Shown here: piece by piece, positions 51,902-61,942 of the stretch
Layout: each line of letters opens with the position of its first letter
How positions within the stretch are numbered: the first letter of the stretch is position 1
Assembly: GCF_003025595.1 (NCBI RefSeq)
Contig: NZ_PYMI01000010.1
Coordinates: 39,848-103,847 of the forward strand
DNA: 64,000 bases
Origin: Photobacterium ganghwense
GTDB lineage: Bacteria > Pseudomonadota > Gammaproteobacteria > Enterobacterales > Vibrionaceae
Direction: 5' to 3'
Made by a program: the position numbers and the translations under genes
The notes under the pieces: model-generated
Database searches by the model: none
What the model was told of the DNA's origin: nothing
What the model saw: only the letters and a program-made list of their open reading frames with translations

Positions 51902-53917
51902 TCATTTCTTAAACATCGCCCGAATATTGGCGATGTGCGCCTGTCCGCGCTGCATCCGCTCTTCCTTAGTAACCGGCTTTTTGTCCGCCTCCCACTCCAG
52001 ATCATCCTGCGGCAGCTCATACAGGAACCGGCTTGGCTCTGGCTTCAGCAGCTCGCCGAACTGGCGCCGTTCCTTACACAAGGTAAAGGTCAGCTCTTTC
52101 TGAGCCCGGGTGATCCCGACGTAGGCCAGACGGCGCTCCTCTTCCACATTGTCTTCATCAATGCTGGTCTGGTGCGGCAAAATTCCCTCTTCAGTCCCAA
52201 TCAGGTACACATACGGAAACTCCAGCCCTTTGGAGGCGTGCAGCGTCATCAGCTGTACCTGATCCGCGTCGTCATCGTCCTCGCCGCGCTCCATCATGTC
52301 ACGCAGGGTCAGGCGCTGAACCACTTCTTTAAGGGTCTTGGCTTCCTGGTCATAGTTATCGCCTTCCAGGTCCGCGGTGATCCAGCTGTACAAATCGGAG
52401 ACGTTCTTCATCCGCATCTCCGCCGCTTTCGGGCTGGCAGAACTTTCATACAGCCAGTCTTCGTAATTAATGTCGCGAATCAACTGACGCACCGCCGCCA
52501 CGGTATCACCGCGCTCAGCGTTATCCGACAACTCCACCACCCAGCGGGTAAAGCGCTGCAGGGATTCCAGGCCGCGACCGCCCAGATGCTGCTCCAGCCC
52601 CAGCTCGAAGCTGGCCGCAAACAGGCTTTTGCCGCGCATGTTGGCGTAGGTGCCCAGCTTTTCCAGCGTCGCCGGACCAATCTCACGACGCGGGGTATTC
52701 ACGATGCGCAGAAACGCATTGTCATCATCCAGGTTGGTCAGCAGGCGCAGGTAAGCCATGATGTCCTTGATTTCGGCCCGAGAGAAGAACGAGGTGCCGC
52801 CGGAAATTTTGTACGGAATCCGGTTTTGCATCAGGGCTTTCTCAAACAACCGCGACTGGTGATTCCCCCGGTACAGAATGGCGTAGTCTTTATAGGCCGT
52901 ATTGTTGAGGAAGCGATGGGCGATCAGTTCGCCGACGACTTTCTCTGCCTCGTGCTCTTCGTTCTTGGCGGTGATCACCTTGAGCATCTCGCCATCGGGG
53001 ATTTCCGAGAACAGCGTTTTCTCGAACACGTGCGGGTTATTGGCGATCAGGATATTGGCAGTTCGCAAAATCCGGCTGGTTGAGCGGTAGTTCTGCTCCA
53101 GCTTGATCACTTTCAGGCTCGGAAAATCTTTGTTCAGCAGAGCCAGGTTTTCCGGCTGGGCGCCACGCCAGGAATAAATGGACTGGTCGTCATCGCCGAC
53201 CACGGTAAAGCGGCTGCGCTCGCCCACCAACAACTTCACGAAGAGGTACTGGCTGGTGTTGGTATCCTGATATTCGTCCACCAGCAGGTAGCGGATTTTA
53301 TTCTGCCAGCGCTGACGCACTTCTTCATTGTCCCGCAGCAACAATACCGGCATCAGGATCAGGTCATCAAAGTCGAGCGCGTTGTATGCCTTCATTTGGC
53401 GCTGGTACATGTCGTAGCAGTAGGCGAACAGCTGGTCACGCTCGCTGCGCGCCTGCGCCTGGGCGTCCGCTGGGGACAACATGTCATTCTTCCAGTTGGA
53501 GATGGTCGACAGCAACAGCTTGAGCAGGTCTTTATCACCGTCGATCTCTTTTTCCGTCAGTTCTTTGAGCAGCGCCATCTGATCCTGATCGTCAAACAGG
53601 GAAAAGCTCGCTTTCAGACCCAGCGCTTTGTACTCGCGGCGGATGATATTCAGCCCCAGGGTGTGGAAGGTCGACACCATCAGCCCCTTGGCTTCCTGAC
53701 GACCCAGCGTCTGGCCCACCCGCTCTTTCATTTCACGGGCGGCTTTGTTGGTAAAGGTCAGCGCCGCAATATTACGGGCCTTGTAGCCGCAGTGCTGAAC
53801 CAGGTAAGCAATCTTATTGGTAATGACCCGGGTTTTGCCCGAGCCGGCGCCAGCCAGGACCAGACAGGGTCCAGCGACATATTTTACCGCTTCGTTTTGC
53901 CTTGGGTTCAGTTTCAT
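51902..53917 (-). CDS. rep: ATP-dependent DNA helicase Rep
   Basis: This 671-residue SF1A helicase helps replication forks move past bound proteins. It shows AGAGSGKTRVIT (Walker A), DEYQDTN, GDDDQSIYSWRGA, EQNYRST and TLHASKGLEFP. The length fits E. coli Rep (673). The start at 53917 (MKLNPRQNEAV) matches the family; an ATG at 53953 adds an unconserved 12 residues. It is a second UvrD-type helicase in the window, as in E. coli, and is not a duplicate of uvrD. Confidence 0.97.
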   Translation of the reverse strand: MKLNPRQNEAVKYVAGPCLVLAGAGSGKTRVITNKIAYLVQHCGYKARNIAALTFTNKAAREMKERVGQTLGRQEAKGLMVSTFHTLGLNIIRREYKALGLKASFSLFDDQDQMALLKELTEKEIDGDKDLLKLLLSTISNWKNDMLSPADAQAQARSERDQLFAYCYDMYQRQMKAYNALDFDDLILMPVLLLRDNEEVRQRWQNKIRYLLVDEYQDTNTSQYLFVKLLVGERSRFTVVGDDDQSIYSWRGAQPENLALLNKDFPSLKVIKLEQNYRSTSRILRTANILIANNPHVFEKTLFSEIPDGEMLKVITAKNEEHEAEKVVGELIAHRFLNNTAYKDYAILYRGNHQSRLFEKALMQNRIPYKISGGTSFFSRAEIKDIMAYLRLLTNLDDDNAFLRIVNTPRREIGPATLEKLGTYANMRGKSLFAASFELGLEQHLGGRGLESLQRFTRWVVELSDNAERGDTVAAVRQLIRDINYEDWLYESSASPKAAEMRMKNVSDLYSWITADLEGDNYDQEAKTLKEVVQRLTLRDMMERGEDDDDADQVQLMTLHASKGLEFPYVYLIGTEEGILPHQTSIDEDNVEEERRLAYVGITRAQKELTFTLCKERRQFGELLKPEPSRFLYELPQDDLEWEADKKPVTKEERMQRGQAHIANIRAMFKK

Positions 53918-54048
53918 TGGCGTATCCTGTGTTGTTGGTGTCGGCAGGCGCATTGTAACGGGTTATCTCCCGTTGTCTATTCGCGCGCCACCGACGGCCA
54001 TGAATCCTGACACAACAAAAAAATCTTGCACAAATAAGCAGGCACCCT

Positions 54049-54080
54049 AAAATAATGAATGAACATTCATTCATTATTTT
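54049..54080. promoter_or_regulatory. 32-base near-perfect palindrome, putative VexR operator
   Basis: AAAATAATGAATGAAC faces ATTCATTCATTATTTT; 15 of 16 positions are complementary. It lies 23 bases before the regulator's start codon. TetR repressors of RND pumps usually bind such sites and control both their own gene and the pump. Confidence 0.8.
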
Positions 54081-54102
54081 AATTCACAAAAGCCCTCTTA
54101 TG

Positions 54103-54666
54103 ATGGACAAGAAAACACGCATCTTGCAGGCAACGGAAAAACTGCTCGCGATGTACGGATTTCATGGTCTTTCCATGCAGATGGTTGCCAGGGAAGCAGG
54201 CGTAGCCGCAGGCACGATTTATCGCTATTTCGAGGATAAAGACGACCTGCTGCATCAGTTACATGACCATATCCTCGCCTGTGTGGCGAACAAAATTAGT
54301 CAAAATGTGTCTGATAACATGCCATTGCAACAACGGTTTCGCACCATGTGGCTGAACATTTGGGACATGGCAATTCAGGATGATGCACCGCTCATCAACC
54401 GTGGCCAGTTCGATAGCCTGCCCAAACGCGAAAACCAGGAACAACGATTACTCGAGAAGAAATTGTTTGCCAAGGTGGATCAGATGTTTTCCGACGGTAA
54501 AGCCGCCGGTCTGTTCAAGCCTCTGGACAACGAAATCTTGGGCACTTTAAGCCTTGAGCCATGCATCTGCCTGGCTCGAAAACATGTCAATGGCGTGTAC
54601 AAGGTCAGCGATGAGGTGTTAGACGCCGCCATCGAAGCCTCCTGGGATGCCATCGTTCAGCATTAA
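54103..54666 (+). CDS. vexR: TetR family repressor of RND pump (VexR-like)
   Basis: This 187-residue protein has an N-terminal TetR HTH (about 1-50, with AREAGVAAGTIYRYFEDKDDLL) and a helical ligand domain. It precedes a membrane-fusion protein and RND pump on the same strand, in the order of V. cholerae vexRAB, next to rep and ilvC as there. The start at 54103 (MDKKTR) is inferred by family comparison; 54100 and 54055 are alternatives. The palindrome just upstream is the likely operator. Confidence 0.88.
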   Translation: MDKKTRILQATEKLLAMYGFHGLSMQMVAREAGVAAGTIYRYFEDKDDLLHQLHDHILACVANKISQNVSDNMPLQQRFRTMWLNIWDMAIQDDAPLINRGQFDSLPKRENQEQRLLEKKLFAKVDQMFSDGKAAGLFKPLDNEILGTLSLEPCICLARKHVNGVYKVSDEVLDAAIEASWDAIVQH

Positions 54667-54694
54667 CAAGAAAAACTTCGGAGCTCAACCAACC

Positions 54695-55801
54695 ATGAAA
54701 AAATGGCTCGTGATGCTACTTATCGCGCTCCTGCTATTCGGGAGCGTGATTGGTTTCAATCTCTTTAAACAACAAAAAATTGCCGAGTACATGGCAAGCA
54801 TGCCGGAACCTGACTTCCCGGTCACCGTCACGACGGCGGAGTCCAGTAACTGGGTACCGGCTATTGAAGCTATCGGCTTTATCGAACCGAATCAAGGGGT
54901 CACGATCACAACCGAAGTGGCGGGTGTGATTAAGTCTATTGATTTTGCATCCGGTTCCACCGTGAAAGCCAATCAGCAGCTGCTGATGCTGGACTCTGAC
55001 GTGGAACTGGCCAACCTGAAGAGTGCGCAGGCACGTCTGCCGGCAGCCCGTGCGAAGTACGAACGCTACCGCGGCCTGTTCAAGAAAGGGTCAATCTCCA
55101 AGGAAGCGTACGATGATGCAGAAGCGTCATACTTCTCCCTGTCCGCGGATATTGAAAGCCTGAAAGCCACCATTGATCGCCGCACCATCAAAGCACCATT
55201 CGACGGCGTGGTCGGTCTGCGTAACGTGTTCCTGGGTCAGTACATCCAGCCGGGCACTGACGTAGTGCGTCTGGAAGATACCACGCTGATGAAGCTGCGC
55301 TTCACAGTGCCACAGACGGATATCTCGGATATCCACCTGGGTCAGGACGTGGAAATCTTCGTCGATGCTTACCCGGATACGCCGTTCAACGGCAAGATCA
55401 GCGCGATTGAGCCGGCCGTAAACTACCAGAGCGGTCTGGTGCAGGTTCAGGCTGATATTCCGAACAACGAAGGTCAGCTGCGCAGCGGTATGTTTGCCCG
55501 TGCTCACATTATCCTGCCGACGCTGGAAAACCAGATTATCCTGCCGCAAACCGCGATTACTTACACCCTGTACGGTGACAACGTGTACATCGCCAGCCAG
55601 GACGAAAACGGTGATCTGCGCGTGAAGCAGGAAGTGGTGAAAGTCGGTGAACGTAAAGGCGACAAAGTCCACATTCTGAGTGGTGTGAAAGCCGGCGAAA
55701 CCGTGGTGACCTCGGGGCAAGTCCGCCTGAGTAACCATGTGAAGGTGCGAGTGGTTGAGAGTGACTCGCTGGAAGCGCCTGCTGAAACCCCAATGCTCTA
55801 A
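54695..55801 (+). CDS. vexA: RND efflux membrane-fusion protein (VexA-like)
   Basis: This 368-residue periplasmic adaptor (HlyD/AcrA type) has one N-terminal membrane anchor (about 5-22), a lipoyl-like barrel (GVITITTEVAGVIKSIDFASGSTVKANQQL-like region), a helical hairpin and a beta-barrel. No lipobox Cys is seen in the anchor. It links the inner-membrane pump to an outer-membrane channel (TolC-type, not in the window). The start at 54695 (MKKW) is after the regulator stop codon, with CGGAG upstream. Confidence 0.9.
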   Translation: MKKWLVMLLIALLLFGSVIGFNLFKQQKIAEYMASMPEPDFPVTVTTAESSNWVPAIEAIGFIEPNQGVTITTEVAGVIKSIDFASGSTVKANQQLLMLDSDVELANLKSAQARLPAARAKYERYRGLFKKGSISKEAYDDAEASYFSLSADIESLKATIDRRTIKAPFDGVVGLRNVFLGQYIQPGTDVVRLEDTTLMKLRFTVPQTDISDIHLGQDVEIFVDAYPDTPFNGKISAIEPAVNYQSGLVQVQADIPNNEGQLRSGMFARAHIILPTLENQIILPQTAITYTLYGDNVYIASQDENGDLRVKQEVVKVGERKGDKVHILSGVKAGETVVTSGQVRLSNHVKVRVVESDSLEAPAETPML

Positions 55802-55813
55802 TCCGGAGGAGCC

Positions 55814-58800
55814 ATGCGCTTTACAGATGTTTTTATTAAACGTCCTGTCTTAGCGGTATCGATCAGCTTTCTGATTGCTCTTCTCGGCCTGCAGGCAATC
55901 TTCAAAATGCAGGTCCGGGAATACCCAGACATGACAAACACCGTGGTCACCGTGACCACCAGCTACTACGGGGCCAGTGCTGACCTGATCCAGGGCTTTA
56001 TTACCCAGCCACTGGAACAGGCCATTGCCCAGGCTGACAATATTGACTACATGACCTCGTCTTCGGTACTGGGTTCATCCACCATTACGGTGACGATGAA
56101 GCTGAACACCGACCCGAACGCGGCGCTGGCCGATATTCTGGCCAAAACCAACTCGGTGCGCTCCCAGCTGCCTCGTGAAGCGGAAGACCCGACGGTTACG
56201 ATGTCGACCGGTTCGACCACGGCAGTCATGTACATCGGCTTTACCAGTGATGAGCTGGCTTCCAGCCAGATCACCGACTACCTGGAACGAGTCATCAACC
56301 CGCAGCTGTTCACCGTGAACGGCGTGTCGAAGGTTGATCTGTACGGCGGGATGAAATACGCCCTGCGCGTCTGGCTGGATCCAGCCAAGATGGCAGCGTA
56401 TAACCTGTCAGCCAGCGACATTATGAACGTCCTGAATGCCAACAACTACCAGTCCGCGACTGGTCAGGCGACCGGTGAGTTCGTGCTGTACAACGGTACG
56501 GCCGATACTCAGGTATCTAACACCGGTGAGCTGGAAAAACTGGTGGTATCGACCAAACAGGGTCAGGTGATTCGCCTGGGTGACATTGCGAAAGTTACCC
56601 TGGAAAAGAGCCACGATATTTATCGCGCCTCAGCGAACGGTCAGGAAGCCGTGGTCGCGGCCATTAACGCCGCGCCAAGTGCCAACCCGATCAACATCGC
56701 GGCGGATGTCTACAAGCTGTTGCCAGAACTTGAACGCAACATGCCTAGTAACATCAAGATGAACGTGCTGTACGACTCCACCATCGCGATCAACGAATCT
56801 ATCCACGAGGTTATCAAAACCATCGCGGAAGCAGCGCTGATCGTACTGGTGGTGATCACGCTGTTCCTGGGTTCATTGCGTGCCGTTATCATTCCTATCG
56901 TGACCATTCCACTGTCGCTGATCGGGGTGGCCATGGTGATGCAGGCATTCGGCTTCTCATGGAACCTGATGACCCTGCTGGCGATGGTACTGGCTATCGG
57001 TCTGGTGGTCGATGACGCCATCGTGGTCCTGGAAAACGTCGACCGTCATATCAAAGAAGGCGAGTCACCGTTCCGTGCGGCAATTATCGGAACCCGTGAA
57101 ATTGCGGTACCGGTTATCGCCATGACCCTAACGCTGGGTGCAGTATACGCGCCGATTGCGATGATGGGCGGGATCACCGGCTCCCTGTTCAAGGAATTTG
57201 CCCTGACGCTGGCCGGTTCTGTCTTCGTCTCCGGTATCATCGCCCTGACGCTGTCGCCGATGATGTGTTCAAAAATGCTCAAGGCCAACGAACAGCCGAA
57301 CAAGTTTGAGCAGACCGTGCACGGCTTCCTGGATCGCATGACCAACCGCTACGAGAAAATGCTCGGCGGGATCATGAAGATGCGCCCGGTTGTGATCGTC
57401 TTCGCCCTGATCGTGTTCGGCATACTGCCAATGCTGTTCAAGTTCATCCCAAGTGAACTGGCTCCGGCGGAAGATAAAGGGGTACTGGTGATGATGGGTA
57501 CTGCCCCGTCAAACTCGAACCTCGATTTCATCCAGAACAGTATGGACAAAGTGAACGCCATTCTGGCTGAACAACCGGAAGTGGCCTACGCCCAGGTGTT
57601 CTCCGGGGTGCCAAACTCCAACCAGGCGTTTGGTATTGCGTCGATGGTGCCTTGGAGTGAGCGTGAAGCCAGCCAGGCCGATGTGGTAAAACGCGTCACC
57701 GGACTGGTGAAAGACGTGCCGGAAATGGCGGTTACAGCATTCCAGATGCCAGAGCTGCCGGGTGCCGGTTCAGGTCTGCCAATCCAGTTTGTGATCACCA
57801 CGCCGAACAGCTTTGAGAGCCTGTTCCAAATAAGTAGTGACATCCTGACCAAAGTGAAGAACAACGCCATGTTCGTTTACTCGGATCTGGATCTGAACTA
57901 CGACTCGGCCACGATGAAAATCAAGATCGACAAGGACAAGGCCGGCGCCTACGGTGTGACCATGCAGGACATCGGGATTACCCTGAGTACCATGATGGCT
58001 GACGGTTACGTCAACCGGATTGACCTGAACGGCCGCTCTTATGAGGTGATCCCGCAGGTAGAACGTAAGTACCGCCTGAATCCGGAGTCGCTGAAGGGCT
58101 ACTACGTGCGTGCGGCAGACGGTCAGTCTATCCCGCTGGGCAGCCTGGTCAGCATTGAAGTAGTATCAGAGCCGCGTTCTCTGCCACACTTCAACCAGCT
58201 GAACTCTGCCACCGTAGGTGCCGTACCAGCCCCTGGTGTTGCCATGGGTGATGCGATCAGCTGGTTCCAAAGCGAAGCGGCAACGACCCTGCCGGCTGGT
58301 TACCAGTACGACTTCATGGGTGAGGCACGTCAGTTCGTTACCGAAGGGAATGCCCTGTACATGACCTTTGGCCTGGCACTGGCCATCATCTTCCTGGTTC
58401 TGGCGATCCAGTTCGAGTCCCTGCGCGACCCGCTGGTGATCATGGTCTCTGTACCGCTGGCTATCTGTGGCGCTCTGATCGCCCTGGCCTGGGGCGCGGC
58501 GTCGATGAACATCTACTCGCAGGTCGGTCTGATCACCCTGATTGGTCTGATCACCAAGCACGGTATCCTGATCTGTGAAGTCGCAAAAGAAGAGCAGCTG
58601 CATCATCAGAAAGACCGCATGGCCGCCGTGATGGAAGCCGCCAAGGTGCGTCTGCGTCCGATCCTGATGACCACCGCCGCGATGATCGCCGGTCTGGTAC
58701 CCCTGCTGTATGCCAGTGGTGCTGGTGCCGCACAGCGCTTCAGTATCGGTATCGTGATCGTTGCCGGTTTGGCAATCGGTACGGTCTTCACGCTGTTCGT

Positions 58801-58933
58801 ACTGCCAGTGATCTACACCTACCTGGCCAGTGTGCATAAGCCGCTGCCGGTCTTCGTCGAGGACAAAGACCTGGAAAAGCTTAAGCGTGCGGATGAAGCA
58901 CGCAACGCCCTGAAAGATGTACGTGATTGCTAA
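55814..58933 (+). CDS. vexB: RND multidrug efflux permease (VexB-like)
   Basis: This 1039-residue pump has the usual twelve membrane helices and two large periplasmic loops. Conserved segments are the N-terminal FIKRPVLAVSISFL, the proton-relay helix GLVVDDAIVVLENVDRH and the TM11 region LIGLITKHGILICEVA with a Lys that is frequent in this subfamily. In V. cholerae VexB gives bile-salt, detergent and antibiotic resistance; the substrate range here is inferred. It starts 13 bases after vexA, preceded by GGAGGAG. Confidence 0.94.
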   Translation: MRFTDVFIKRPVLAVSISFLIALLGLQAIFKMQVREYPDMTNTVVTVTTSYYGASADLIQGFITQPLEQAIAQADNIDYMTSSSVLGSSTITVTMKLNTDPNAALADILAKTNSVRSQLPREAEDPTVTMSTGSTTAVMYIGFTSDELASSQITDYLERVINPQLFTVNGVSKVDLYGGMKYALRVWLDPAKMAAYNLSASDIMNVLNANNYQSATGQATGEFVLYNGTADTQVSNTGELEKLVVSTKQGQVIRLGDIAKVTLEKSHDIYRASANGQEAVVAAINAAPSANPINIAADVYKLLPELERNMPSNIKMNVLYDSTIAINESIHEVIKTIAEAALIVLVVITLFLGSLRAVIIPIVTIPLSLIGVAMVMQAFGFSWNLMTLLAMVLAIGLVVDDAIVVLENVDRHIKEGESPFRAAIIGTREIAVPVIAMTLTLGAVYAPIAMMGGITGSLFKEFALTLAGSVFVSGIIALTLSPMMCSKMLKANEQPNKFEQTVHGFLDRMTNRYEKMLGGIMKMRPVVIVFALIVFGILPMLFKFIPSELAPAEDKGVLVMMGTAPSNSNLDFIQNSMDKVNAILAEQPEVAYAQVFSGVPNSNQAFGIASMVPWSEREASQADVVKRVTGLVKDVPEMAVTAFQMPELPGAGSGLPIQFVITTPNSFESLFQISSDILTKVKNNAMFVYSDLDLNYDSATMKIKIDKDKAGAYGVTMQDIGITLSTMMADGYVNRIDLNGRSYEVIPQVERKYRLNPESLKGYYVRAADGQSIPLGSLVSIEVVSEPRSLPHFNQLNSATVGAVPAPGVAMGDAISWFQSEAATTLPAGYQYDFMGEARQFVTEGNALYMTFGLALAIIFLVLAIQFESLRDPLVIMVSVPLAICGALIALAWGAASMNIYSQVGLITLIGLITKHGILICEVAKEEQLHHQKDRMAAVMEAAKVRLRPILMTTAAMIAGLVPLLYASGAGAAQRFSIGIVIVAGLAIGTVFTLFVLPVIYTYLASVHKPLPVFVEDKDLEKLKRADEARNALKDVRDC

Positions 58934-58949
58934 TCACCCCACAAATTAA

Positions 58950-58979
58950 GAGGCCGCATTGAGCGGCCTCTTTTCTTTT
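58950..58979 (+). terminator. vexRAB terminator
   Basis: Stem GAGGCCGC/GCGGCCTC is followed by TTTTCTTTTC. Confidence 0.9.
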
Positions 58980-59055
58980 CGCCTTTCTTCCACGACAATC
59001 GCTAAGTAATTACATAAAATGACGACAGTATTGCCGTTACGGAGTTAACCCAGCT

Positions 59056-59325
59056 ATGTTTGATCCAAAGAAACTTGAGCAAATAGCCAAGCAGATTCAA
59101 GATGCCATGCCTCAGCCAGTCAAAGAGCTGGGCAACGATGTAGAACAAAAAGTCCGCCAGGTGATCCAGGCTCAGCTTGGGAAACTGGATGTCGTCAGCC
59201 GTGAAGAGTTTGATGTGCAGACTCAGGTTCTGCTGCGTACCCGCCAGAAGCTGACTGCGCTGGAGCAGAAGCTGGAAGAGCTGGAAAGCCGCCTGAACGA
59301 CAACGCTGACAGCAAGCAAGACTGA
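59056..59325 (+). CDS. ubiK: Ubiquinone biosynthesis accessory factor UbiK (YqiC)
   Basis: This 89-residue BMFP-domain protein has an N-terminal amphipathic helix (FDPKKLEQIAKQIQDAMP) that binds membrane lipid and a C-terminal coiled coil that forms trimers with UbiJ. It supports aerobic ubiquinone synthesis. The length and both segments match E. coli UbiK (YqiC). It has its own terminator shared with ilvC. Confidence 0.94.
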   Translation: MFDPKKLEQIAKQIQDAMPQPVKELGNDVEQKVRQVIQAQLGKLDVVSREEFDVQTQVLLRTRQKLTALEQKLEELESRLNDNADSKQD

Positions 59326-59376
59326 TTTCCCGTCGCTGAGCAAGACCCGCCTGTTGCTCAGTACAGACAAACAAAA

Positions 59377-59404
59377 AGCCCGGATGTCACCATCCGGGCT
59401 TTTC
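59377..59404. terminator. Bidirectional terminator between ubiK and ilvC
   Basis: Stem AAGCCCGGATG/CATCCGGGCTT is flanked by A5 and T4. Confidence 0.9.
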
Positions 59405-59426
59405 ATTTAGTTAGATTGGGTGGCCA

Positions 59427-60911
59427 TTAACCGCCAACGGCAATGCGCTTCATGTCTGTCATGTAGCCTCGCAGCTCTTGACCAATCCACTCAACCGGGT
59501 GGTTGCGGATCGCTTCATTCACTTCAATCAGGCGCTGGTTATCAACAAAGTTCGAGGTTTCACCCAGACCTTGACCAATCACATCTGTCCCCACTTTCGG
59601 CATGAAGTGTTCACGCAGCAGTGGTGTTGCGACATTCGCGAACAGGTAGTTACCGTACTCAGCCGTGTCAGAGATGACCACGTTCATTTCATACAAACGC
59701 TTACGGGCGATCGTGTTCGCAATCAGCGGCAGTTCGTGCAGTGACTCGTAGTACGCCGACTCATCGATAATGCCGGATGCCGTCATGGCTTCAAACGCCA
59801 GCTCAACCCCGGCACGTACCATGGCGATCATCAGAATACCGTTGTCGAAGTATTCCTGCTCCGGAATCTGAATATCAGACTCAGGGTAATTTTCAAAGGC
59901 TGTTTCTGCAGTTTCTGCACGCCAACCCAGCAGGTTCGCATCGTCATTGGCCCAGTCAGCCATCATAGTGCTGGAAAACTCACCGACAATGATGTCATCC
60001 ATGTGCTTGTTGTACAGAGGACGCATCAGCTCTTTCAGCTCTTCAGACAGCTCAAACGCTTTCACTTTCGCCGGGTTAGACAGGCGATCCATCATGTGAG
60101 TAATGCCACCAAACTTCAGTGCTTCCGTGATGGTTTCCCAGCCGTATTGCAGCAGTTTACCGGAATACGCAGGTTCAACCCCTTCCTCAATCATTTTCTC
60201 GTAGCAAACAATCGAGCCGGCCTGCAGCATACCACACAGAATAGTCTGCTCGCCCATCAGGTCAGATTTCACTTCCGCCACGAAAGAAGATTCCAGTACC
60301 CCCGCACGGTGACCACCGGTGGCCGCCGCCCAGGCTTTGGCGATCTCCAGACCATCACCCTGAGGGTCATTTTCCGGGTGAACCGCAATCAGGGTTGGAA
60401 CCCCAAAGCCGCGCTTGTACTCTTCACGCACTTCCGTACCCGGACATTTTGGTGCCACCATCACGACCGTGATATCAGGACGGATCTGCATGCCTTCTTC
60501 AACAATGTTGAAACCGTGCGAGTAACCCAGAGCCGCCCCTTGCTTCATCAGTGGCATCACTGTTGCTACCACATTGCTGTGCTGTTTATCAGGGGTCAGG
60601 TTTACCACCAGATCCGCCTGCGGGATCAGCTGCTCGTAGCTGCCTACTTCAAACCCGTTTTCTTTCGCATTTTTGTACGACTGGCGCTGCTCGTCGATTG
60701 CAGCCTGGCGTAGTGCATATGACACATCCAGACCTGAGTCACGCATGTTCAGTCCTTGGTTAAGGCCCTGAGCACCACACCCCACAATGACGACCTTCTT
60801 CCCTTTAAGGTAATCGGCTTCATTTGCAAATTCCGCACGATCCATAAAGCGGCAGCGACCCAGCTGATCCAACTGCTGACGAAGATTTAAGGTATTGAAA
60901 TAATTAGCCAT
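59427..60911 (-). CDS. ilvC: Ketol-acid reductoisomerase (class II, long form)
   Basis: This 494-residue NADPH enzyme converts acetolactate and acetohydroxybutyrate in branched-chain amino-acid synthesis. An N-terminal Rossmann motif (VVIGCGAQGLNQGLN) is followed by two knotted C-terminal domains, the long class II form found in enterics and vibrios (491 in E. coli). The start at 60911 (MANYFNTLNL) matches the family; an ATG at 61007 overlaps the operator. It is divergent from ilvY. Confidence 0.96.
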   Translation of the reverse strand: MANYFNTLNLRQQLDQLGRCRFMDRAEFANEADYLKGKKVVIVGCGAQGLNQGLNMRDSGLDVSYALRQAAIDEQRQSYKNAKENGFEVGSYEQLIPQADLVVNLTPDKQHSNVVATVMPLMKQGAALGYSHGFNIVEEGMQIRPDITVVMVAPKCPGTEVREEYKRGFGVPTLIAVHPENDPQGDGLEIAKAWAAATGGHRAGVLESSFVAEVKSDLMGEQTILCGMLQAGSIVCYEKMIEEGVEPAYSGKLLQYGWETITEALKFGGITHMMDRLSNPAKVKAFELSEELKELMRPLYNKHMDDIIVGEFSSTMMADWANDDANLLGWRAETAETAFENYPESDIQIPEQEYFDNGILMIAMVRAGVELAFEAMTASGIIDESAYYESLHELPLIANTIARKRLYEMNVVISDTAEYGNYLFANVATPLLREHFMPKVGTDVIGQGLGETSNFVDNQRLIEVNEAIRNHPVEWIGQELRGYMTDMKRIAVGG

Positions 60912-60985
60912 AGCAAACTCCGTGAATACTGTTCCATGTGCGACATCATCCTGTCGATTAATTCGATGGTAGACCACGCACTTCA

Positions 60986-61031
60986 TTGCGCAAAGTGATA
61001 TATTCACAATAACTTATTGCAAAAAGTGCAA
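60986..61031. promoter_or_regulatory. IlvY operator pair between ilvC and ilvY
   Basis: Two palindromes lie in the short divergent region: TTGCGCAA (60986-60993) and TTGCA-N5-TGCAA (61017-61031), the second fitting the LysR T-N11-A pattern. E. coli IlvY binds tandem TTGCA-type operators here, activating ilvC with acetolactate and repressing ilvY. Confidence 0.75.
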
Positions 61032-61039
61032 CATGGACG

Positions 61040-61921
61040 ATGAACATAAAGACCTTGCAATTGTTTTTGCATCTGTGCGAGTCACGCAGCTTCAGCCAGA
61101 CTGCGCAAGCCATGCATATCAGCCCATCGGCCCTGAGCCGGATTATCCAGCGACTGGAAGAAGATACCGGCCAGATTCTGTTTATCCGGGATAATCGCAG
61201 TGTCGAGCTGACCTCGGCCGCCAAGACACTGTTGCCAACAGCGGCCCAAATTGTCACCAGCTGGCAGGAAGTCAAAGCAGAGCTGGGTCAGCAAGAGCAG
61301 GCCCTGCAGGGTAAGCTGAGGTTGTTTTGCTCCGTCACCGCCAGTTACAGTCACCTCCCCGACATTCTCAGCCGGTTTCGTCAGTTACATCCCCAGGTAG
61401 AAATTCAGTTGCTGACCGGCGATCCGGCACAAGCCATTGACCGCATTCAGTCTGATGACGCGGATATCGCCATTGCCGCGAAACCGGACAGCCTGCCGGG
61501 TAAGCTGATATACCTGCCTCTCGACAGCATTTCGATGTCGGTGATTGCGCCGCTGGTCCCGCCTCCGGCATTGCAGCCGGCCTTCAGAGAGCCCCCCGCC
61601 TGGAATACCTTGCCCTTTATTCTGCCCGAGTCAGGAATGGCACGCGAAAAAGCGGATAAGTGGATAAAATCGAAGAAAATAAAGCCAAATGTTTATGCCC
61701 AGGTAAGCGGGCATGAAGCCATTGTCAGTATGGTCGCCTTAGGATGTGGTATTGGCATCGCGCCGGATGTGGTGATCAACAACAGCCCGGTAGGCACAAA
61801 AGTAAAACGTCTTGAAAAAGAATATGTTCAGCCCCTGCAACTTGGCCTGTGCTGTAAACAAAGCCGCGAAAATGAACCTTTACTCCATGCATTACTAGCA
61901 CTGTTTCGCCATAATAATTAG
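61040..61921 (+). CDS. ilvY: LysR-type activator IlvY
   Basis: This 293-residue LysR regulator has an N-terminal winged HTH (about 1-60, with SFSQTAQAMHISPSALSRIIQRLE) and a periplasmic-binding-like inducer domain. It activates ilvC in response to its substrates. The location divergent from ilvC makes the call firm. The second operator overlaps the region just before its start codon, consistent with autorepression. Confidence 0.95.
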   Translation: MNIKTLQLFLHLCESRSFSQTAQAMHISPSALSRIIQRLEEDTGQILFIRDNRSVELTSAAKTLLPTAAQIVTSWQEVKAELGQQEQALQGKLRLFCSVTASYSHLPDILSRFRQLHPQVEIQLLTGDPAQAIDRIQSDDADIAIAAKPDSLPGKLIYLPLDSISMSVIAPLVPPPALQPAFREPPAWNTLPFILPESGMAREKADKWIKSKKIKPNVYAQVSGHEAIVSMVALGCGIGIAPDVVINNSPVGTKVKRLEKEYVQPLQLGLCCKQSRENEPLLHALLALFRHNN

Positions 61922-61942
61922 TCGTTACAAGGAATAATAATA

